The notes under the pieces are model-generated. The model was not told the origin of the DNA. It saw only the letters and a program-made list of their open reading frames with translations, and made no database searches. A stretch of DNA of 64,000 nucleotides from Lichina pygmaea (Eukaryota > Ascomycota > Lichinomycetes > Lichinales > Lichinaceae): NCBI GenBank assembly GCA_963422465.1, contig OY730173.1:1736001-1800000 (forward strand), written 5' to 3'. Position 1 is the stretch's first letter. Each line of letters opens with the position of its first letter. Positions 1-7,567 of the stretch are shown in pieces. The position numbers were made by a program, and so were the translations under genes.

Positions 1-929
1 TCTGGAGTCTGGTGCCCAGGGTGTACCAGAACCTCTTTGAGAATTCTGGAAGCTAGTGGAATTTGAGCAGAGGAAGTTTTTGCAGCTGCCTGTGCATAAG
101 ATGGGTTTGCCTCTTGTCTATCTAGATGTTTGTTGAGGTTTTCAAGTTCCTGGATAATCTTGTTGGTAATGCCAGAGGGTAGAGGCTGGACAGTGCTAGT
201 CTGCAGCTCTGCAGAGAGTTTTTGCTTGAGGTTCTCCCAGCTTTTTCTGACTGGTTCTGGAACTGTTTGGGTTTTTAGCCAGGAGTTAAGAAGTTCCCAG
301 TCTTTCTGTATAGTACTTTCAGTGGTGGGAGAACTAGCTTGAGTGTTAGAGAGACTGGAAGCTGGTGTGGCTAGTGGTGCTCTGGGATTGGTTTCTAAAA
401 AAGTGGGTTTTTTCTTTTTTAGTGCCATGGTGGAGCTTGCTTGGCACAGGTCAACTGTTTCCAGTCTGTGAAGTAGTGCCAGAGAGAGAGGAGTCACCTG
501 GTTTCCCAGCAGTAATAATCTAGTCCTGGGACCAGACCCCAAGACTAGACTTTCCTGGGCAGCTTATTCCAACTAAGCTCTGGGTAAAGCTAGAAGTATT
601 TGCCTAGACTAGGGACCAGACCCCCTATCTAGACTTTCCTTGAGTCAAGGACTCTGCTAGCTCCAGAGTCAGTCAGACTCTAACTATTCCTCTTATCCTG
701 AGACTCTCTCTCTCTGGTTATGGCTGGATTGCTGGTTGTTGAAGAAACAGATCGTGGATCCCAAGACCACAACGTTTGACAATCAGGTGTGATTCTCAAA
801 GGTGATGGGTTTTCACCTTAAGGTTTGGGTGGGTCGGGACAGGATGTCAGCTGTTTTCCAGAACATATGACAAAATGCCGTCTTTGCCAAGAGTGATGGT
901 CCTTGAACAGCGTGGTTCTGGGAAGAGTT
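1..929 (-). mobile_element. LINE L-a, 5' part (5'UTR and start of ORF1), minus strand
   Basis: This is the 5' end of a non-LTR retrotransposon read on the minus strand: a leader of about 500 bp, then the ORF1 start codon at 428-426 followed by a lysine-rich N terminus (MALKKKKPTF). ORF1 runs open off the left window edge. The segment is the near-perfect reverse complement of 2,882-3,810 (pairs sum to 3,811), so L-a and L-b belong to the same recent subfamily. Its 5' end at 929 touches a plus-strand LINE 3' end that starts at 930. That arrangement (inverted 5' part followed by forward 3' part and tail) is what twin priming produces in LINEs, although the left end is outside the window and cannot be checked. 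Confidence 0.85.
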
Positions 930-1181
930 GTTGTACTGGTTTATGTCTTTGAAAAGACTAAACCAGTTTAATCTAGCTTTCAAACTCCACTATTCCCAAC
1001 CCAATACCTAGATTCTCTTCTCTTACCAGAAACTTCAAGATTCCTTTTGTTACATTCCCTAGTCACACTCTGCCTTCAGTTTTTATCTCTTCAAAGATTT
1101 TCTGAAGAAGTTCACTATTAGCTAGAAGATCTGCATGGCTGTAAAGCTACTACCAGTGTAAGAATCAAACAAACAAACAAA
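930..1181 (+). mobile_element. LINE 3' end with (CAAA)n tail, plus strand
   Basis: About 235 bp matching the 3' end of the same LINE family (compare 43,680-43,920 on plus and the reverse complement of 31,430-31,670), covering the last codons of ORF2 and the 3'UTR. It ends in a tail of CAAA repeats at about 1,165-1,181. The other copies in the window end in AAAAT-type tails. It joins directly to the inverted 5' segment at 929/930 and is followed by Gypsy-C sequence, the presumed target. Confidence 0.85.
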
Positions 1182-1365
1182 CGAAAGACCTACCCAACCA
1201 TAACACACTTCACCAAGCCACGTTCACGTCCTTGTCATGTCTCAACAACCAGACCAAGCCATGCCAGTTGCTGGAAATAACAAGTTCCTTCGCAACATGT
1301 TTGCAGAGTTCATGCGAATTCAAGCTACTAACACTACTCCCAACTCCAAGTCCGAACACACTGCT
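1182..1365 (+). pseudogene. Gypsy-C fragment: leader and start of gag
   Basis: A fragment of a short-LTR Ty3/Gypsy element, matching 2,720-2,880. The gag start is at 1,237 (MSQQPDQAMPVAG). It is bounded on the left by the LINE tail and on the right by an LTR of the same family in the opposite orientation. A broken fossil, useful only as a record of the order of insertions. Confidence 0.75.
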
Positions 1366-1632
1366 TGTGACGAGACAATGGCAGAGCAGAACTTGAGCCT
1401 AACTGATTCAGTAACCTTGACCTGACTTGGCTTGAGACTTGAGACTTGGATTGATGTACAAGACAAAAGACAAGGAAGGAAAAGAGAAAAGAAGAAGAGA
1501 AGAAGCTGGGGGAGCAGGAGAAGTTCTTATAGGCAGGGGATACAGTGGAGCAAGCAGGCAACAGTGCAGATGGAACTTCCCGGTAAGGTGTGTGACTTGT
1601 GCCAGATATGCAACTGGGCCAGAACTGTGACA
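1366..1632 (-). repeat. Gypsy-C LTR (3' LTR of a minus-strand copy)
   Basis: About 267 bp with TG...CA ends (TGTGACGAG... to ...CTGTGACA on plus), the reverse complement of the LTR at 2,404-2,716 but lacking one copy of an internal 48-bp duplication. The integrase end of a minus-strand element follows at once on the high-coordinate side, so this is that element's 3' LTR. I found no matching 5-bp target duplication. Confidence 0.8.
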
Positions 1633-2403
1633 TTACCCCTCTCCTTCAAATAGCGAACTTCTGTGAGCCTCAGGCCGCTCGTGGGCGTAGTTCCGTGACT
1701 GTGGTTTCCTTGGGTATTTCTCATGGAAGTTGTAGATGGCGTCTTTGGTGTTGTCAAGATGCTCAATAGACTCTTCAGTGGCATCTTCAATTGGCCATCC
1801 GGACTATTTGACTACGTACTTGAACTTCTGTCAAGACATTGCTGGCTTGGAGTCAAGGATTTCTTCAACCTGGAACTCTTTATCTGTGTCTTGACCAATA
1901 ACAGAGCCAGAGTGTTCATTTGATTGGCCAGAGATAGGATTAGCAGGTGTCAGACGTAGAAGGGAAACGTGAAAGACAGGGTGGATCTTGAGAGTGTGTG
2001 GAAGCTCCAGATAGCAGGCACAGCTTCTGACTGTCTTCAACACCTTGAATAGTCCAATCCACTTGTTGTCAAGCTTTTTGCATGGGCGGTGTGTCCTGAT
2101 GTTCTTGGTATTCAGCCAAAGAAGATCTCCAGTTTGATAGGACAGTGACAGGACTTGATGCAAATTGGTGGTGTGAGCTTGAGCTTCCTGGGATAGTTGG
2201 AGTTCAGCTTGCAACTGTTCCAGAATCTGCGTCATTTCTCCAGAGATTTCTATAGCATCTTGGTTGCAGGCTTCACTCGTGGGTGTGATGCTGAGCTGTG
2301 GATGGAACCCTTTGTTGGCAAAGAACAGTGACATGCCAGAGGAATCAGACTGGGAGTTGTTCTGCATGAACTCTGCCAGAGGAAGCTATTGGACCCAGTC
2401 ATC
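1633..2403 (-). pseudogene. Gypsy-C minus copy: integrase C-terminal part and chromodomain region
   Basis: Minus-strand reading gives the end of a Ty3/Gypsy integrase: the conserved TGMSPFFAN-like block, the 'HPVFHVSLL' block typical of chromovirus integrases, then a chromodomain start (EFQVEEILDSK). The fragment is cut at about 2,403 by insertion of a plus-strand Gypsy-C copy. A broken fossil with several breaks. Confidence 0.8.
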
Positions 2404-2716
2404 TGTCACAGTTCTGGCCCAGTTGCATATCTGGCACAAGTCACACACCTTGCCGGGAAGTTCCATCTGCACTGTTGCCTGTTTGCTAGTCACACACCTT
2501 GCCGGGAAGTTCCATCTGCACTGTTGCCTGTTTGCTCCGCCGTATCCCCTGCCTATAAGAACTTCTCCTGCTCCCCCAGCTTCTCTTCTTCTTTTCTTTT
2601 TTCCTTCCTTGTCTTTCGTCTTGTACATCAATCCAAGTCTCAAGTCTCAAGCCAAGTCAGGTCAAGGTTACTGAATCAGTTAGGCTCGAGTTTTGCTCTG
2701 CTATTGCCTCGTCACA
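2404..2716 (+). repeat. Gypsy-C 5' LTR, plus strand
   Basis: 313 bp with TGTCACAG...CGTCACA ends and a TATA-like TATAAG at 2,554-2,559. It contains a tandem duplication of about 48 bp (2,440-2,535). It is followed by the leader and gag start of the same element. It was inserted into the integrase region of the minus-strand Gypsy-C copy. Confidence 0.8.
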
Positions 2717-2880
2717 CTACGAAAGACCTACCCAACCATAACACACTTCACCAAGACACGTTCATGTCCTTGTCATGTCTCAACAACCAGACCAAGCTAT
2801 GCCAGTTGCTGGAAATGACAAGTTCCTTCACAACATGTTTGCAGAGTTCATGCGAATTCAAGCTACTAACAGTACTCCCA
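2717..2880 (+). pseudogene. Gypsy-C plus copy: leader and gag start, cut by LINE L-b
   Basis: The gag start at 2,775 (MSQQPDQAMPVAG) matches 1,237 onward. The reading is cut at about 2,880, where the L-b LINE begins. The rest of this Gypsy copy is not found on the other side of L-b in this window. Confidence 0.75.
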
Positions 2881-3382
2881 GAACTCTTCCCAGAACCACG
2901 CTGTTCAAGGACCATCACTTTTGGCAAAGACGGCATTTTGTCATATGTTCTGGAAAACAGCTGACATCCTGTCCCGACCCACCCAAACCTTAAGGTGAAA
3001 ACCCATCACCTTTGAGAATCACACCTGATTGTCAAACGTTGTGGTCTTGGGATCCACGATCTGTTTCTTCAACAACCAGCAATCCAGCCATAACCAGAGA
3101 GAGAGAGTCTCAGGATAAGAGGAATAGTTAGAGTCTGACTGACTCTGGAGCTAGCAGAGTCCTTGACTCAAGGAAAGTCTAGATAGGGGGTCTGGTCCCT
3201 AGTCTAGGCAAATACTTCTAGCTTTACCCAGAGCTTAGTTGGAATAAGCTGCCCAGGAAAGTCTAGTCTTGGGGTCTGGTCCCAGGACTAGATTATTACT
3301 GCTGGGAAACCAGGTGACTCCTCTCTCTCTGGCACTACTTCACAGACTGGAAACAGTTGACCTGTGCCAAGCAAGCTCCACC

Positions 3383-4777
3383 ATGGCACTAAAAAAGAAA
3401 AAACCCACTTTTTTAGAAACCAATCCCAGAGCACCACTAGCCACACCAGCTTCCAGTCTCTCTAACACTCAAGCTAGTTCTCCCACCACTGAAAGTACTA
3501 TACAGAAAGACTGGGAACTTCTTAACTCCTGGCTAAAAACCCAAACAGTTCCAGAACCAGTCAGAAAAAGCTGGGAGAACCTCAAGCAAAAACTCTCTGC
3601 AGAGCTGCAGACTAGCACTGTCCAGCCTCTACCCTCTGGCATTACCAACAAGATTATCCAGGAACTTGAAAACCTCAACAAACATCTAGATAGACAAGAG
3701 GCAAACCCATCTTATGCACAGGCAGCTGCAAAAACTTCCTCTGCTCAAATTCCACTAGCTTCCAGAATTCTCAAAGAGGTTCTGGTACACCCTGGGCACC
3801 AGACTCCAGACATGGCCAACAGAACCCATGTCCAGCTCTTCCAAGCCCTCCAAGACAGACTCCCAAGCTCTTATAACAAACAGATCAGGGCAGTGAGAAA
3901 ACTCCCATCAGGGGATATTCTTATTCACACAGAGAGCCAGAAAACTAAGCTTTTTCTGGAAAAGAATTCCTCCTGGACTGCAACTATCTTCAACACAAAG
4001 GCAATAGTCCAGCCCAAGAGATTCCCAGTTCTGGTTCATGGAGTCAGAACAGCAGATATCCAGCCAGAGAATCTGGAGGACACCTGTAAAAAAATCCAGA
4101 CTAGCAACCCTTCTCTTGGCAAACAGATCACTATTCTGAGAGTATATTAGTCCAAGAAATCCATAGCTCAAAAGAAACAGGTCACCTCTCTCCAACTGGA
4201 TCTCTCTACTCCCCAACAGGCCAATCTTCTTATTGAGAATGGACTAGTGCTGGGACACAGACTACATGAAGTGGAACCCTTCCTGGCAAATACAGTTATT
4301 GCACAATGCTTCAAGTGCTTTGGCTATAGCCACCAAGCTTATGCCTGCAGGAACAGAACTGCCTGTGGAGTATGTGGTGGACAACATGAGAGGAGAGCAT
4401 GCTCAATTCCTGAAAACTTGCTGAAACCAAAATGCTGCAATTGCCAGGGATCTCACCCAGCCTGGGCTAGCACATGCCCAGTACGCCAGGAAGCAGCCAA
4501 GAAAGCCAGGGAAGCTTGGATTTCATGCCCAGGGAAGTATGAGATCCCAATCTCTACATCTCTGACACCAGTACCCCAATCTCCAGCTACATCTTTCTCT
4601 TTCTCCCAGCCACTCCCAGGGGGGAAAAAACATAAAACAGCTGAGCCAACCAGAAGCTCAGAGAGAATCAGGGGAAGCTGTCCAGAAGTTCAAATTCTTG
4701 GGGCAAGATCAACAAATAATAAGGGAAAAGTATCAGCCAACCCTTTCAAGATCTTTGAAGATGAGATGTCTACATGA
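3383..4777 (+). pseudogene. LINE L-b ORF1 (nucleic-acid-binding protein), one internal stop
   Basis: ORF1 begins at the ATG at 3,383 (the ORF continues upstream in frame but L-a and L-c conserve this Met). It encodes about 464 codons with a Lys-rich N terminus, a Pro/Ser/Thr-rich linker and a basic middle region. Three CCHC-type zinc knuckles lie between about 4,300 and 4,500 (CFKCFGYSHQAYAC, CGVCGGQHERRAC, CCNCQGSHPAWASTC), as in R1/I/Tad-group ORF1 proteins that coat the element RNA. One in-frame TAG at 4,148-4,150 replaces the Trp codon still present in L-c (TGG to TAG, a CpA-to-TpA change on the other strand). The stop codon of ORF1 overlaps the ORF2 start as ATGA (4,774-4,777). Confidence 0.85.
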
Positions 4778-6459
4778 AAGACTCAAAGCTCACACTTCTC
4801 CAGTATAATGTGTAAAAAAGCCAATCAGTCCAAGAGCTACTTCTAGCAACCTCAGCTCTTCAAGAGGTGGATATTATTGCACTTCAAGAACTCTGGAAAA
4901 ACCCTCACCTGGAGACAAGCACCTCTACTGTTTTCTCTTCTTTTCTTCCTCTTTACTGTTCAGAGATTAGTAGAACACTTTTTCTTATTAACAAAAACCT
5001 GAAACTCTCTTCTCTTTATCCTACTTTCTGGAGTAAAGACTTTATTTCTCTTGAAATCTACTTAGAAAACTCTTCTACTTCTCTTTAGGTGTATAATCTT
5101 TACTTTACCCCATCAAGTCAAGAAAACTATACAGAGGCAACAGAAGCTCTTCTCTGTTTACTTCAAAATGCTTTACAAGTACAAGGACAACATATTCTTC
5201 TCACAGATTCAAACCTCCACCACCCAGACTGGTCAAAGAAAAGAAGACTGTACTCTGACACTGCAAACAAGTTCCAAGGTCTAATGAAAGATTTAAATCT
5301 GGATTTAGCTATTGCACCTTTTACTCCCACCAGAGCAAGATCTCTTTCAGAAAAACCATGTTCTGCAATTGATCTGTCTTTTATTTCTTCTTCTCTTTCT
5401 AACTCCCTGATTTTCTCTAAAGTGGCTCTCCAGTTCTTTCATGGGTCTGACCACAGACCTATACTAACTAGCCTGGACCTGGATCCTCCAAGGAAAACCT
5501 GGAAGCCAGAAAGGAACTGGAAGACACTGGACTCAAACCTTGCAAGAGTAGAGTGTGAGAAGCTACAGCTACCTTCCTGCTTTCAAGACAAAAATGAAGT
5601 GGATAAGTACTTGGAGTACCTGAACAACTTTCTCCAAGAAGTGGCAAGCAAATGTACACAGCTCCAGAAGCAATCTGGTCACTCAGTTCCCTGGTGGAAC
5701 CAAGACATCCAAAATAAGGTTAGAGAGGAAAGAAGAGTAAGAAGACAAGTTCTCAGAGGACAGGCATCCCAAGAAGACCTTGAGCAAGCAACTAAGAACA
5801 AGAAAAAAGCAGTCAGAGAGGGAAAGCAGACCACCTTCAGATAACAAGTCTATAAGCTAGCCAGTTTTTTAAAATTCTGGAAGCTTGCAAAGTGGGGAAA
5901 AACAAAAGCCAACAGGACTCCTGATCTTCCCCTGGTCCCAGACTTGGAAACTCAAGAAGGACTAGCTAAAACCTTTGAGGAGAAGACAAAAGCATTCTCA
6001 GCCCAGTTCTTCCCCAAAGCACTTGTTCCAGAACCAAGTACAGAGAGTTCCCAGAGTACTCCAGAGATCCAGCTTTCTCAGGAAGTTACTGCTGAAGAAG
6101 TGGAACAAATCCTGAACAAAAAGAAACCTTTCACAGCAGGGGGAAAAGATAAGCTGCCAAATGGATTTCTGAAAGCTCTGGGTTCCAAGTTCTGCCAAGC
6201 TATAGCTGTTCTCACATCAACATGCTAGAGACTGGAATACTTTCCAGAGAGGTTCAAGAATGCAAAGACAGTCTGTCTAAGAAAACCTGGTAAAGGATGC
6301 TATAACCAAGCTAAAGCCTGGCGCTCTATAGCTTTGCTAAACACAACTGGCAAGCTGATGGAAGCTATTACAGCAACCAGGCTAAGCAAGGTAGCAGAAG
6401 AAGCTAGACTTTTGCCAGAAATCTAGATGGGCTTCAGGAAAGGAAGATCAACTGAATCA
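4774..6459 (+). pseudogene. LINE L-b ORF2, first part: AP endonuclease and start of reverse transcriptase
   Basis: ORF2 starts with ATG 4,774 overlapping the ORF1 stop (ATGA), which suggests termination-reinitiation. The N terminus is an apurinic-like endonuclease: LTLLQYNVQ, then DIIALQE, the TDSNLHHPDW block and SDHRP near 5,440-5,460. The RT domain starts around 6,100 (KKKPFTAGGKDKLPNG; FRKGRSTE at the break). Compared with L-c, in-frame stops lie at 4,813-4,815, 5,086-5,088, 5,842-5,844, 6,226-6,228 and 6,424-6,426, with no frameshift. Four of the five are single CAA/CAG-to-TAA/TAG or TGG-to-TAG changes, as expected from RIP. Confidence 0.85.
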
Positions 6460-6933
6460 TGTTAAAGGCCAGTCCACGTTCACACAGAATGTGGGTGGTC
6501 CTGTCTTCGACCGAGGAGGGCAGGGACTCAATAGATGAATAGCAAGTGGGGTAACTCTCTTGCTATTGTCGCTCGTAATGTGCGTTCAGCCTGGAGAGCT
6601 AATCCCTCCGGGCTCTTTGGGGGTCTTTATACAGATGCCCCAAGGGGGGGGGTCTCCTCGAGGGGTATCATCCTTTTGCGTGGACGAGCTCCTCGCTTAG
6701 CTCCTGCTCGTCCACCGGACGAGCTCCTCGCTTAGCTCCTGCTCGTCCACCGGACGAGCTCCTCGCTTAGCTCCTGCTTGTCCACCGGACGAGCTCCTCG
6801 CTTAGCTCCTGCTCGTCCACCGGACGAGCTCCTCGCTTAGCTCTTGCTCGTCCACCGGATCGGTCGGATGTTGTTCCGCATGACTCACACCTCTCCCTCG
6901 CTTACCTGGGCTGTTCCGGCCTAGGCCTTAACA
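6460..6933 (-). repeat. Gypsy-A copy 1, 3' LTR
   Basis: 474 bp with TGTTAAAGG...CCTTAACA ends. On the minus strand a TATA box (TATAAAG) is at 6,631-6,625. The region 6,688-6,855 holds nearly five tandem 35-bp units, each with 8-bp inverted arms (GGACGAGC/GCTCGTCC). A run of nine G lies near 6,645. Confidence 0.93.
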
Positions 6934-6953
6934 CTATCCCCTCCCTCCAAGGG
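6934..6953 (-). other. Polypurine tract of Gypsy-A copy 1
   Basis: Directly inside the 3' LTR, the minus strand reads as a nearly pure purine run (core GGAGGGAGGGGA). It is the expected plus-strand-synthesis primer site. The same tract is found at 17,494 and 24,531 in the other copies, which fixes the orientation of all three. Confidence 0.8.
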
Positions 6954-6994
6954 TTCTGTCCCCAGATCCTTTTTGTTCCTGCTCCTCTTTTGCC

Positions 6995-7567
6995 ATGAAC
7001 CAAAGCCAGACAACTCGAACTTGTTGTCGCGGTTTTCTCTCTTGTCGTGTTGGCAAAATGGGCAAGGAATCAAAAATCGCATGCGGTGCTTGTCGTCGCG
7101 ACCACGCCAAGTGTGTCGTGAGTTCTGCATCGTCTTTTTGTTGTCGGTGCATCGAGAAGGGTTGTCGCTGCAACCTTCATCTCTCGGAATCAGAATGGAA
7201 GAAGATGGAGCTTGAGCGTGAGCAGCTCAAGGCTCAGCTGCGGGAGACCGATGACCAACTGTCAAAACTGCTTCCCCGGCAGATCCGCCTCCGCCGGCAG
7301 CTGGGTCGTCTCTCACAGAAGGAGGCCGATGCCATCCGTCGTGAGCTGTCAGCCATCGAGGATCAAGAGTCCCTCGATGCTCAGGAACAAGAGGCCCTCC
7401 GCATTATCCGCGAACAGGAGGCCTGTCAAGCTGCTGCTCCACCGTCCTTTGAGGACGTCTTCTCTTCGGAGGCTTTGGCTTCTCTCGAGCTGTTATCTCC
7501 GTCGGACCTGGTCGCTGCGGATTTGCTCGGTGGTAATCCACCAGTTTCCGGTTCATCGCAGAGCTGA
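6995..7567 (+). CDS. Antisense ORF of Gypsy-A copy 1: Zn(II)2Cys6-like domain plus coiled coil, 190 aa
   Basis: An open frame of 190 codons on the strand opposite to gag-pol, lying between the polypurine tract and the end of pol and overlapping the chromodomain tail by about 160 bp. Residues 30-59 have cysteines 30, 33, 40, 49, 52 and 59, which is C-x2-C-x6-C-x8-C-x2-C-x6-C, the exact consensus of the fungal Gal4-type binuclear zinc cluster. Basic residues follow the second cysteine (CRRDHAKC). Residues about 65-150 are Glu/Gln/Arg/Leu-rich and should form a coiled coil; the C terminus is acidic and Leu/Ser-rich. What is seen: the frame, the Cys pattern, and its presence in three copies. Inferred: a DNA-binding or regulatory protein made from an antisense transcript. 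It might instead be a zinc-binding structural protein. I know no named family for it. Confidence 0.72.
   Translation: MNQSQTTRTCCRGFLSCRVGKMGKESKIACGACRRDHAKCVVSSASSFCCRCIEKGCRCNLHLSESEWKKMELEREQLKAQLRETDDQLSKLLPRQIRLRRQLGRLSQKEADAIRRELSAIEDQESLDAQEQEALRIIREQEACQAAAPPSFEDVFSSEALASLELLSPSDLVAADLLGGNPPVSGSSQS

Larger units (their letters stand above)
2881..6459 (+). mobile_element. LINE L-b, 5' two thirds (5'UTR, ORF1, ORF2 endonuclease and RT start)
   Basis: A Tad/R1/I-type non-LTR retrotransposon starting at its true 5' end (AACTCTTCCCAG..., shared with three other LINE 5' ends here). The 5'UTR is about 500 bp, ORF1 is 3,383-4,777 and ORF2 starts at 4,774. The ORF2 reading is split at 6,459/6,460 by Gypsy-A copy 1 and resumes at 12,991. 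Adding 2,881-6,459, 12,996-13,886 and 43,266-43,930 gives about 5.1 kb, against about 5.3 kb for the colinear L-c. So the plus-strand 3' end at 43,266 is probably the far end of this same element, with about 0.18 kb missing. Confidence 0.9.
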
